Positions 26,382 through 34,021 of a stretch of 36,130 nt of DNA are shown piece by piece. The stretch is taken from positions 224-36,353 of the forward strand of contig JFAX01000010.1 in NCBI GenBank assembly GCA_000585015.1, in the 5' to 3' direction. Position numbers and translations under genes: made by a program. The notes below the pieces were generated by a model. That model did no database searches. It saw nothing but the letters and a program-made list of their open reading frames with translations, and had not been told where the DNA came from. Within the stretch, counting starts at the first letter, position 1, and the number at the start of each line of letters is the position of its first letter. Origin of the DNA: Candidatus Accumulibacter adjunctus (GTDB lineage: Bacteria; Pseudomonadota; Gammaproteobacteria; Burkholderiales; Rhodocyclaceae).

Positions 26382-27076
26382 TGCTTCTTGCCTCCCCGAT
26401 CGGACTGGTCGTCAGAATGGTGTTTCGGATAGTTCAGATCATGCGGATGCAGGTTGTCCTCGAGGCGGTACGTCTCGGCAACGTCCGGATTCTCCTCGAT
26501 GCCATCGACGTGGCCATGATCGTGGTGTGGCAGTTCGCCAGTGCGGATGAAGCCCCAGGTCACCTGCAGGAAGCGGAAGCACATCAATGACGAACCGAGC
26601 GGGATGGCACTGTAGACGATCCAGGTCGGCCATTCGAGGTCCGGCGTCGTCGGCCCTTCCGGCACGTCGCCGACATCCCAGCCAACCCAGGAATAGAAGG
26701 CGTAGTGGAAACCGTTCTCCCAGACGAAGTGCGCCCCCAGGGTGCCGACGATGCCGGTGAACAGCGCTCCGGCGAGCATGCCGAAGATGATGAACTTGCC
26801 GCGCGTCTGCTCGCTCATGCGGTTGATCATCACGTCGACGCCGACGTGGATGCCGGTCCGTACGCCGTACGCGGCGCCGAACTTCGCCATCCAGACGAAC
26901 ATGATGATGCACAGTTCCTGCGCCCAGCCGAAATTGAGCGACAAGAGCCAGTCCTGCAGACCGGGAATCGACGTTCCCGAGAGATAGCGATGCACGACCG
27001 ACAGGAAGATGATCGTCGTTGCCGCCCCCATGAGGAAGGTGATCAGCCACTCCTCGAGGTGGTCCAGTAGTTTCAT
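26378..27076 (-). CDS. dctQ: TRAP transporter small permease DctQ with His-rich tail
   Basis: 232 residues, longer than the common 160-190. The core (about 1-178) has four hydrophobic segments and the family's QELCIIMFVWMAKFGAAYGVR segment around 53-73. Residues 181-232 are a hydrophilic extension with eight histidines (H184, H185, H187, H189, H210, H212, H219, H220) among many Asp and Glu residues, ending in Lys-Lys-Gln. The start has GGAGGAG about nine bases upstream. An intrinsic terminator lies between dctP and this gene. The small permease pairs with DctM and docks DctP; the role of the tail is unknown and metal binding is only a suggestion. Confidence 0.94.
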   Translation of the reverse strand: MKLLDHLEEWLITFLMGAATTIIFLSVVHRYLSGTSIPGLQDWLLSLNFGWAQELCIIMFVWMAKFGAAYGVRTGIHVGVDVMINRMSEQTRGKFIIFGMLAGALFTGIVGTLGAHFVWENGFHYAFYSWVGWDVGDVPEGPTTPDLEWPTWIVYSAIPLGSSLMCFRFLQVTWGFIRTGELPHHDHGHVDGIEENPDVAETYRLEDNLHPHDLNYPKHHSDDQSDRGGKKQ

Positions 27077-27102
27077 GGGAAATGACTCCTCCGACTGCCT
27101 GC

Positions 27103-27137
27103 AAAAAGGCCCGCTGGGTCAGGCATCCCAACGGGCC
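27103..27137 (-). terminator. Intercistronic terminator/attenuator between dctP and dctQ
   Basis: Read on the minus strand, the arms 27127-27137 and 27108-27118 form an 11-bp stem (GGCCCGTTGGG against CCCAGCGGGCC, one G-T wobble) with an 8-base loop, followed directly by TTTTTG. It lies 23 bases after the dctP stop. Partial read-through would give more binding protein than permease. Confidence 0.85.
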
Positions 27138-27159
27138 GTTTCCGTCCTCCCGGCCGCGA

Positions 27160-28173
27160 TCAGAACTTGCTTGGATCGAAACCCGTCTCCTTGTACACCG
27201 ACTGCAGCAGATCCTTGCCGATGCGCGACTCCATCTTGACGTGCACGGGCGCCAGAGCCTTCTTGAAGGCCGTCTTCTCGTCGGCCGTCAGGGTGTATAC
27301 CTGCGTCTTGCCGCTCTTCTTCACGGCTTCGAGATCCTTGTCGTTCTGCTCCTTGGCGATCTTGTTGGCGTAGATGGTCGATTCCTTCATCGCCTGCTCG
27401 AGCTGGCCACGGACGTCAGCCGGCAGACCTTCCCAGAACTTCTTGTTGGCGATCACCGCGTAACCGAGGTAACCGTGGTCGGTCAGCGCGAGATGCTTCT
27501 GCACCTCGTACATCTTCTGCGTATAGAGGTTGGAGATCGGGTTCTCGGTGCCATCGACGACGCCGGTCTGCAGCGCCTGATAGACCTCCGAGAAAGCCAT
27601 CACCTGCGGCAGCGCACTCAGTGCACGGATTTCCTCCTCGAGCACCTTCGACGACTGGATGCGCAATTTCTTGCCCTTCAGGTCGGCCGGGGTCTTGATC
27701 GGCGTGTTGGCCGAGAAGGACTTGAAACCGTTGTCCCAGAACGCCAGCCCGACGACCCCCTTCGGCTCGAGCTTCTTGAGCAGGCTCTGGCCAACCGGGC
27801 CCTGCGTCACCTTGTGCAGTTCCTCGTAGTTGTCGAAGATGTACGGCAGATCGAAGAGCTCGAATTCCTTGACGCCGAGCGGACCGAACTTGGCCAGCGA
27901 GGGGGCGAGCATCTGCACCGCGCCAAGCTGCAGCGCCTCCATCTCTTCCTTGTCCTTGTACAGCGTCGAGTTCGCGTAAACCTCGACCTTGACCTTGCCC
28001 TTGGTCAGCTCGGCTGCGCGCTTGGCGAAGTACTCGGCGGCAAGTCCCTTCGGTGTATCGTGTGCGACGACGTGGCTGAACTTGATGACGATCGGCTGCT
28101 GGGCGACGGCGGTGAACGGGGTTGCGGCCAGCGTGCAGGCAGCCAGACCGAAGAACAGCTTGGCAAGTCTCAT
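27160..28173 (-). CDS. dctP: TRAP dicarboxylate-binding protein DctP
   Basis: 337 residues. A Sec signal peptide spans about 1-25 (ending FTAVAQQ), so the protein is periplasmic. The body is a DctP-type solute receptor. RIQSSKV (171-177) contains the arginine that binds the substrate carboxylate, followed by FSEVYQALQTGVVDGTENP, which closely matches C4-dicarboxylate receptors. The ATG follows AAGGAGGAG at five bases, one of the strongest ribosome sites in the window. It is the first gene of the operon and is divergent from dctB. Malate, succinate or fumarate are the likely ligands, from family resemblance only. Confidence 0.96.
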   Translation of the reverse strand: MRLAKLFFGLAACTLAATPFTAVAQQPIVIKFSHVVAHDTPKGLAAEYFAKRAAELTKGKVKVEVYANSTLYKDKEEMEALQLGAVQMLAPSLAKFGPLGVKEFELFDLPYIFDNYEELHKVTQGPVGQSLLKKLEPKGVVGLAFWDNGFKSFSANTPIKTPADLKGKKLRIQSSKVLEEEIRALSALPQVMAFSEVYQALQTGVVDGTENPISNLYTQKMYEVQKHLALTDHGYLGYAVIANKKFWEGLPADVRGQLEQAMKESTIYANKIAKEQNDKDLEAVKKSGKTQVYTLTADEKTAFKKALAPVHVKMESRIGKDLLQSVYKETGFDPSKF

Positions 28174-28229
28174 GTTTTCTCCTCCTTGGGAATGATGTCG
28201 AATTGGTGACGACCGGTACTGCAGCGGCG

Positions 28230-28235
28230 ACTATC
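28230..28235 (-). promoter_or_regulatory. Candidate -10 element of dctP
   Basis: GATAGT on the minus strand with a TGT just before it (extended -10 style). The start point would fall near 28223, giving a leader of about 50 bases. No good -35 is present, which fits an activator-dependent promoter. Confidence 0.45.
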
Positions 28236-28257
28236 ACAGAAAGCCGCGTGCGCGAAA

Positions 28258-28275
28258 ATTGTGGAAATCCGCAAT
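28258..28275. promoter_or_regulatory. Near-palindromic operator candidate for DctR
   Basis: ATTGTGGAAATCCGCAAT: seven of nine base pairs are symmetric (ATTG.GGA./.TCC.CAAT). The centre lies about 43 bases upstream of the predicted dctP start point, a normal site for an activator of the FixJ/LuxR class. It sits between dctP and the divergent dctB-dctR genes. Confidence 0.5.
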
Positions 28276-28382
28276 GCGCCGGCGGCGACGGTCGCGCGGC
28301 CGTCGCCGGCCGAGGATTGGTGATCGAGGAGTGCTGGCCAGGGACGGGCGGCAAGTGGCGAACTTGGGTAAGATGTCTGGCG

Positions 28383-30374
28383 ATGAAGCAGGTCCACCTA
28401 CCCTACCAGTACGACCGGCGGCGGCCACCGCCGCTCAGGTGGTCGACCTGGTATCTCTTCGCCCTCAAGCTGGCGACCGGATTGCTGCTGATCCTGCTGA
28501 TTGCCCTGCTCTGGCTGCTGCATCGCAACGAGATCGACGAGCAGCGCTCGGCGCTGATCGCCGACGTCCTCTGGCTCGAGCAGACGCTGCGCTTCCATCT
28601 CGAGGGGAACGCCGAGCAGTTCCAGCAACTGGCACTCGACTTGACACGTGCGCAAAGACCCGCGGAACTGTTCGACCTGCGTGCCCGCCACCTGCTGCGC
28701 AACAGCCCCGAATTGCGCCAGGTGCTGTGGCTCGATGCGACGGCGAAGGTGCTGCACGGCATGCCGACGCTGACGCTGCCGCGGGTCATCGACGAGGCCT
28801 TTGGCGACAATCCGGTCAGCCGCTCGCTCGAACTCGCGCGACTCGGCAAGCCGATCTACAGCGACGCCTTCCGCACCATCGAGGCCGCGCAGTTCGAGGT
28901 CTATGTGCCGATCTTCGCTGACGGCGCGTACCGCGGCGCGCTGCTCGCAGTGTATTCGCTGAACGGGCTGCTCAAGCACCAGATCCCGTGGTGGTTTGCC
29001 GAGAGGTATCAGGTGCGGGCGGTCGACGGCAACGGCAGCCTGCTGGCGAGCAAGTCGCGCATCGACGCCTCGCCGACGACGCTGACCCACCCGATCAGCC
29101 TCGATCCGCCGGGCTACGGCGTGACGCTGCAGGTGACCGCGTACCGCAGCCCGGGCAACCTGGCGCAGACGCTGATCGCGACCCTGGTGATCATCCTCGC
29201 CGCGGCGGTCTTCTGGAGCCTGTGGGCCGTACGCGGGCTGGTCCAACGGCGCGTTTCGGCGGAACAGGCGCTGCGCTCGGAGTACGCCTTCCGCAAGGCA
29301 ATGGAGGATTCGCTGATGGTCGGCATGCGCGCCCGCGACCTGGAGGGTCGCGTCACCTATGCCAACCCCTCGTTCCTGCGCATGGTCGGCTTCAGTGCCG
29401 AGGAGCTGATCGGCAGGGCGCCACCGATGCCCTACTGGGCGCCCGAGGAGATGGAGCGGACCCTGCAGGTGCACAACCACATCCTGCAGGGCAACGCACC
29501 GCACGAGGGCTTCGAGATCCGACTGATGCGCAAGGATGGCAGCCGCTTCGATGCGCTCATCTACGAAGCGCCGCTGATCGATGCCGACGGCCGGCAGACT
29601 GGCTGGATGGGGTCGATCATCGACGTCACGGCGCGCAAGCAGGCCGAGGAGGTTGCCCGCCAGCAGCAGGAGAAGCTGCAGGTGACCGCCCGCCTGGTGA
29701 CCATGGGCGAGATGGCCTCGACTCTGGCGCACGAACTCAACCAGCCGCTGGCGGCGATCACCAGCTACAACGCCGGCTGCCTGAACAAACTCGACTCCGG
29801 CAACTTCAACCCGCTGCAGATCCGGGAAGCGCTCGGCAAGCTGGCGGTGCAGGCGCAACGCGCCGGCCAGATCATCCGCCGCGTGCACGATTTCGTCCGC
29901 AAGAGCGAGCCGAAGCTCACGCCCTGCGATCTCGCCGAGGTGATCGACGACAGCGTCGGCTTCATCGAGGCGGCGGCGAGGAATCGCGGCGTCCGCATCG
30001 TGCGCGAAATCCAGGGCATGCGGCCGGAGTTGCTGGCCGACCCGGTGATGCTCGAGCAGGTGCTGCTCAACCTCATGCGCAACGGCATCGAGGCGATGGC
30101 CGGCTTGCCGGCCGAGCGCCGACGGCTGACGGTGAGGCTCGGGCAGGTCGACGCGCAGATGGAAATCCGCGTCATCGACCGTGGCCCCGGCATCCCACCG
30201 GAAGCGCTCGAGAAACTCTTCACGCCGCTCTTCTCGACCAAGGCCGACGGCATGGGAATGGGCCTGAACATCTGCCGCTCGATCATCGAGTTCCACCACG
30301 GCCGCCTGTGGGTCGAAGCCAACCCGGAAGGCGGTTCGGTCTTCGTCATCACCCTGCCGATCCATCGCCAATGA
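28383..30374 (+). CDS. dctB: Membrane sensor histidine kinase DctB (TRAP-associated)
   Basis: 663 residues from the ATG at 28383; the frame is open further up, but that part is not protein-like. Two membrane segments (about 22-46 and 260-284) frame a periplasmic sensor region of about 210 residues. A PAS domain (about 304-420, with GRVTYANPSFLRMVGFSAEELIG), a HisKA domain with the phosphorylated H450 (HELNQPLAAI) and a HATPase_c domain (NLMRNGIEAM; RGPGIP; MGMGLNICRSI) follow. The kinase presumably senses dicarboxylate in the periplasm and phosphorylates DctR. The stop overlaps the dctR start as ATGA. The ribosome site is weak. The name rests on context and is less certain than the enzyme class. 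Confidence 0.9.
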   Translation: MKQVHLPYQYDRRRPPPLRWSTWYLFALKLATGLLLILLIALLWLLHRNEIDEQRSALIADVLWLEQTLRFHLEGNAEQFQQLALDLTRAQRPAELFDLRARHLLRNSPELRQVLWLDATAKVLHGMPTLTLPRVIDEAFGDNPVSRSLELARLGKPIYSDAFRTIEAAQFEVYVPIFADGAYRGALLAVYSLNGLLKHQIPWWFAERYQVRAVDGNGSLLASKSRIDASPTTLTHPISLDPPGYGVTLQVTAYRSPGNLAQTLIATLVIILAAAVFWSLWAVRGLVQRRVSAEQALRSEYAFRKAMEDSLMVGMRARDLEGRVTYANPSFLRMVGFSAEELIGRAPPMPYWAPEEMERTLQVHNHILQGNAPHEGFEIRLMRKDGSRFDALIYEAPLIDADGRQTGWMGSIIDVTARKQAEEVARQQQEKLQVTARLVTMGEMASTLAHELNQPLAAITSYNAGCLNKLDSGNFNPLQIREALGKLAVQAQRAGQIIRRVHDFVRKSEPKLTPCDLAEVIDDSVGFIEAAARNRGVRIVREIQGMRPELLADPVMLEQVLLNLMRNGIEAMAGLPAERRRLTVRLGQVDAQMEIRVIDRGPGIPPEALEKLFTPLFSTKADGMGMGLNICRSIIEFHHGRLWVEANPEGGSVFVITLPIHRQ

Positions 30375-30970
30375 CGCCCTGTGCCCACCTGATCGACGAC
30401 GACGACGCGATCCGCGACTCGCTCGCCTGGCTGCTCGAGTCCTGCGGCGTCGCCTGCCGGAGTTATCCGTCAGCCGAGGACTTCCTCGCCGAGTGGCTGC
30501 CCTCATGCACCGGCTGCATCCTGCTCGACATCCGCATGGGCGGCATGAGCGGACCCGAACTGTTCGACGTTCTCTGCGAGCGTGGCTGCCGCATGCCGGT
30601 GATCTTCCTGACCGGCCACGGTGACGTGCCGATGGCGGTCGCGGCACTGAAGAAGGGCGCCTTCGACTTCGTCGAAAAGCCGTTCAACGACAACGAACTG
30701 GTCGACCGGGTCGTCGAGGCGCTGAAACTCGATGCGAACCAGCGCCTCGCCGCCGCCGACGCCGACTCGCTCAGTGCGCGCCTGAGCAGCCTGACGACGC
30801 GCGAGCGCGAGGTCATGGAACTGGTTCTCGCCGGCAAGCTGAACAAGCTGATCGCCGACGAACTGCAGATCAGCATGCGCACCGTCGAGGTACACCGCGC
30901 CAATCTCTTCGACAAGATGGGCGTGCGCACCGCCGTCGAACTGGCGCAACTGCTCGCCGGCAAGCGCTGA
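30371..30970 (+). CDS. dctR: FixJ/NarL-type response regulator DctR
   Basis: 199 residues. A receiver domain has the acidic cluster D9-D12, phosphorylated D53 (LLDIRM), T81 and K103 (VEKPF). A LuxR-type helix-turn-helix spans about 135-197 (LTTREREVMELVLAGKLNKLIADEL, then RTVEVHRANLFDKM). It lacks the AAA+ domain of the sigma54 activator DctD, so it should act on sigma70 promoters. Its gene overlaps dctB by four bases. The likely target is dctP across the intergenic region, through the palindrome at 28258-28275. Confidence 0.93.
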   Translation: MTPCAHLIDDDDAIRDSLAWLLESCGVACRSYPSAEDFLAEWLPSCTGCILLDIRMGGMSGPELFDVLCERGCRMPVIFLTGHGDVPMAVAALKKGAFDFVEKPFNDNELVDRVVEALKLDANQRLAAADADSLSARLSSLTTREREVMELVLAGKLNKLIADELQISMRTVEVHRANLFDKMGVRTAVELAQLLAGKR

Positions 30971-30988
30971 GGACGAGCGCCCGCGCCA

Positions 30989-31005
30989 GCGCCGCAACGC
31001 GGCGC
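30989..31005. terminator. GC-rich hairpin between convergent dctR and scpB
   Basis: A perfect 7-bp stem (GCGCCGC/GCGGCGC) with loop AAC, in the 60-base gap between two converging genes. No T-run is present on either side, so a terminator role is inferred only from position. Confidence 0.3.
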
Positions 31006-31030
31006 GTGCGGCGATCCGATGGCAGGGACT

Positions 31031-31822
31031 TCAGCGGCCGAGGAAACGCGGCTTGCGTTTCTCGGCGAAGGCGGCCAGCCCCTCCTGGTAATCGTGGCTG
31101 TCGTAGACCTCGCGCCGCAACCCCTGAATCCTTTCGAAGAGCTCCGGAGTGACCGAACGCGCGCTCGAGAGGAGGCGAAGCTCCTCCTTCATGACGGCAA
31201 TGCTGAGGGGCGAATTGGCGACGATCTGTTCCGCCAGCTGGTAGACGAAGGCTTCGATCTCCTCCGTCGGCCGCACGTAGTTCACCACACCGAGGTTCAG
31301 CGCCTGCGCCACCGGGATCGGCTGCGCGGTGAACAGCATCTCCTTCGCCACCGGCAGCGGGATCATGTTCAAAACGGTCAGCAGCCCCCCGAGGTTGTAC
31401 GGAACGCCGAGCTTCGCCGGCGTGATGGCGAAGGTGGCCTCAGGCGTCGCCACGATGAGGTCGCAGGCCATCGCCACCTCGCAGGCACCGCCCCAGACGC
31501 CGCCCTCGATGAGGGCCAGCACCGGCGCCGGGTATTCCTGGATCGCCCGGATGAGAACCCGCAGGGGGTCGCTCCAGCCGAGGGGATCGCGGCCGCCGGC
31601 CGGCAACTCGCTGACATCGTGCCCGGCCGACCAGACCTTGCTGCCGGCGGGAGCGCGCAGCACGATGGCGCGCATCGCCTGCTCACGAAAAGCGCCGAGC
31701 GCCGTCGTGATCTCGCTGATCAGCGCCTCGCTCAGCGCGTTGCGGCGCGCTGCGTGGTTCATCACGATCGTGCCGACCGCATCCCGCGTTTCCGTAATGA
31801 TCAGTGCCACAGAATCCCCCAT
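31031..31822 (-). CDS. scpB: Methylmalonyl-CoA decarboxylase (crotonase family)
   Basis: 263 residues of the crotonase fold, closely resembling E. coli ScpB (YgfG) along the whole length. Shared blocks include the segment SKVWSAGHDVSELPAGGRDP (61-80), EGGVWGGACE (106-115), LGVPYNLGG (138-146), FERIQGLRREVYDS and a KRKPRFLG end. The E. coli active-site residues His66, Gly110 and Tyr140 correspond to H68, G112 and Y142 here, at a constant offset of two. The reaction is decarboxylation of methylmalonyl-CoA to propionyl-CoA. Unlike E. coli, no methylmalonyl-CoA mutase or CoA transferase gene is adjacent; kup lies 22 bases upstream on the same strand. A generic enoyl-CoA hydratase is the alternative, but the specific residues favour ScpB. 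Confidence 0.9.
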   Translation of the reverse strand: MGDSVALIITETRDAVGTIVMNHAARRNALSEALISEITTALGAFREQAMRAIVLRAPAGSKVWSAGHDVSELPAGGRDPLGWSDPLRVLIRAIQEYPAPVLALIEGGVWGGACEVAMACDLIVATPEATFAITPAKLGVPYNLGGLLTVLNMIPLPVAKEMLFTAQPIPVAQALNLGVVNYVRPTEEIEAFVYQLAEQIVANSPLSIAVMKEELRLLSSARSVTPELFERIQGLRREVYDSHDYQEGLAAFAEKRKPRFLGR

Positions 31823-31843
31823 CGCCCGCCGAGCAGGCCAAGA

Positions 31844-33742
31844 CTACGACAACTCCACCTGGGCGCCAAGCTCGACGACCCGGTTTGGCGGGATCTTGAA
31901 GAAGGCGGTCGCCGTGTCGGCATTGCGGAACATCCAGGTGAACAGGACCTGCCGCCAGTATGCCATCCGCGCACGCCCGGAAATCGGCATGGTGACGACG
32001 GTCTCGCGCCCCAGGAAGAACGAGGTCTCCATCATCTCGAACGGCAGTCCCATCGTGCTGCATCGTTCGAGCACCCGTGGCACATCGGGATCGTCCTTGA
32101 AGCCATAACGAACGAATACCCGGTAGAAACCAGCCGGCAGCGACTCGATGCGGATGTTCTCGTCTTCGACGTGCGGCACGTCCTCGGTCACCACGTTGAG
32201 CAGCACGACCCGCTCGTGCAGGACCCTGTTGTGGTAGAGGTTGTGCAGCAGAGCCCGCGGTACGCCGTTGGGCTCGGCGGTCATGAACACGCCGGTGCCC
32301 TCGACGCGATGCGGTCCGCCCGCTGCCAGGCTGTCGATGAAGGGTTCGAGCGGCACCGAATCCCTCTGCAGTCTTTCGTACAAGAGCTTGCGACCGAGCC
32401 GCCAGGTCGACAGCAGCGTGAACACTGTGCAGCCCAGCGCAAGCGGGAACCAGCCACCATCGAGAATCTTGATCACATTCGCCGAAAAGAAGGCGAAATC
32501 GACGACGACGAAGAAGGCGAGAAAGAGAATGGCACGGCCCAAGCCCCATTGCCACAACGCACGCACGACGACGAAGGCAAGGATGGTATCGATCATCATC
32601 GTCAGGGTGACGGCGATGCCGTAGGCAGCCGCCAGGTTGGACGAGGAGCGGAAACCGAGGACGACGATGATCACCGTCAACAGGAGCAGCCAGTTGATGT
32701 TCGGTACGTAGATCTGGCCCTTCTCCCGTTCAGAGGTGAACTTCACCTGGATGCGTGGACAATAGCCGAGCTGCATCGCCTGGCTGGTGAGCGAAAAAGC
32801 GCCCGAGATCACCGCCTGCGAGGCAATGACGGTTGCCGCCGTGGCCAGGATGACCAGCGGGATGAGCAGCAGTTCATCGGGGACAAGCAGAAAGAAGGGG
32901 CTCTCGACCGCCTGCGGGTCGGCGAGGATCAGAGCGCCCTGGCCGAGATAGTTGAGGTAGAGCAGCGGAAAGACGAAGGCGAACCAGGCCCACTTGATCG
33001 CCCGTCGCCCGAAATGCCCCATGTCGGCATACAGCGCTTCGCCGCCGGTGATCGCCAGGACGACCGAGCCGAGCGCCAGGAAGGCCATGCCGGCGTGCGC
33101 GACGCAGAAGGACAGCGCATACGCGGGATTGATTGCGACCAACACCGCCGGATGCTGTACCACATTCCACAGACCAAGTGCGCCAAGCGTCGCGAACCAG
33201 AACATCATGAGCGGCCCGAACAGCGCACCGACAGCCGCCGTGCCATGGCGTTGAAAGAAGAACAGCAGCAGCAGGATGGCAATCGTGATCGGCAGGATGT
33301 AGGGATCGAGCAGCGGCGTCGCCACACCCAGCCCCTCGACTGCCGACAGCACGGACATCGCCGGCGTGATCACCGCATCGCCGTAGAACAGCGCGGCGCC
33401 GAAGATCCCCAGCGCCGAGACGAGCCAGAGGACCCGCGGTCCGGCGTTGGCCGTGCGCAGCGCCAGCGCCGTCAACGCCATGATGCCGCCCTCGCCCTTG
33501 TTGTCGGCACGCATGATGAACAGCACGTACTTCAGCGACACGGTGATCGTCAGCGCCCAGAAGACCAGCGAGAGGATGCCGAGCACATTGGCTTCGGTGA
33601 CCGCCAGCGGGTGGTGGCCGCCAAACACCTCCTTCATCGTGTACAGCGGACTGGTACCGATGTCGCCGAAGACGACACCCATCGCCGCCAAGGCCGTCGT
33701 CGCCAGTCCACTATGCTCGCCGTGCGCGGTCGCCGCAGTCAT
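31844..33742 (-). CDS. kup: Low-affinity potassium transporter Kup
   Basis: 632 residues from the ATG at 33742, with GGAGGG three bases upstream; a longer open frame begins in a pyrimidine-rich leader and adds an improbable Phe-rich start. This is an inner-membrane K+/H+ symporter of the KUP family with about 12 membrane segments over residues 1-440 and a cytoplasmic C-terminal domain. Family marks are GVVFGDIGTSPLY near the N-terminus, ADNKGEGGIMAL, GAALFYGDAVITPAMSVLSA and YLGQGALIL. A good sigma70 promoter lies upstream (33894-33922), and a strong hairpin sits in the leader. scpB follows at 22 bases and may be cotranscribed. Confidence 0.96.
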   Translation of the reverse strand: MTAATAHGEHSGLATTALAAMGVVFGDIGTSPLYTMKEVFGGHHPLAVTEANVLGILSLVFWALTITVSLKYVLFIMRADNKGEGGIMALTALALRTANAGPRVLWLVSALGIFGAALFYGDAVITPAMSVLSAVEGLGVATPLLDPYILPITIAILLLLFFFQRHGTAAVGALFGPLMMFWFATLGALGLWNVVQHPAVLVAINPAYALSFCVAHAGMAFLALGSVVLAITGGEALYADMGHFGRRAIKWAWFAFVFPLLYLNYLGQGALILADPQAVESPFFLLVPDELLLIPLVILATAATVIASQAVISGAFSLTSQAMQLGYCPRIQVKFTSEREKGQIYVPNINWLLLLTVIIVVLGFRSSSNLAAAYGIAVTLTMMIDTILAFVVVRALWQWGLGRAILFLAFFVVVDFAFFSANVIKILDGGWFPLALGCTVFTLLSTWRLGRKLLYERLQRDSVPLEPFIDSLAAGGPHRVEGTGVFMTAEPNGVPRALLHNLYHNRVLHERVVLLNVVTEDVPHVEDENIRIESLPAGFYRVFVRYGFKDDPDVPRVLERCSTMGLPFEMMETSFFLGRETVVTMPISGRARMAYWRQVLFTWMFRNADTATAFFKIPPNRVVELGAQVELS

Positions 33743-33803
33743 GTGCCCTCCGAAGAAGAGGAAGAAGAAGAACACGAGTCGCGCTCGCATCCCCGGAGTG
33801 TCC

Positions 33804-33829
33804 GGCCGACGCCGCAGGCGGCGTCGGCC
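33804..33829. repeat. Perfect 12-bp stem hairpin in the kup leader
   Basis: GGCCGACGCCGC and its exact reverse complement are separated by two bases (so the hairpin loop would be 4-6 bases after fraying). It lies between the kup promoter and start codon, about 60 bases before the ATG. There is no T-run, so it is not a plain terminator. It may affect transcript stability or translation. Confidence 0.55.
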
Positions 33830-33893
33830 AGCCGCAGGAGCCGCAGTATCCCGACATCCTGGGGCATATTTGTGCATCGCACCAACCGGGGCG

Positions 33894-33922
33894 ATTGTAC
33901 TGCGCCCGCAACGGGCCAACAA
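33894..33922 (-). promoter_or_regulatory. Sigma70-type promoter of kup
   Basis: On the minus strand: TTGTTG (-35), a 17-base spacer, TACAAT (-10). The start point would be near 33887, giving a leader of about 145 bases that contains the hairpin at 33804-33829. Confidence 0.6.
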
Positions 33923-34021
33923 CGCTTTCGGGTTGGCGCGTGATGCGCCGCCTGCACCGTGCCGACGCGCGTGCCGACCCGCTTGCGCCCGCGGGCCCGG
34001 CCATCGTTCGCTCGACCCACC

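Noticed and set aside
28174-28382. Sigma54 promoter for dctP
   Set aside because: No GG-N10-GC element of the right form was found, and DctR lacks the AAA+ domain needed for sigma54 activation.
28398-30647. 749-codon open frame antisense to dctB
   Set aside because: Shadow of dctB; Arg/Gln/His-rich and without family features.
33752-33773. GAAGAAGAGGAAGAAGAAG tract as a phase-variable repeat in kup
   Set aside because: It lies upstream of the likely kup ATG, the units are not uniform, and the ribosome site follows it, so slippage would not change the reading frame.
31019-33943. 974-codon open frame on the plus strand opposite scpB and kup
   Set aside because: It is rich in Arg, His, Gln and Asp, has no domain, and lies antisense to two firmly identified genes; a GC-rich shadow frame.
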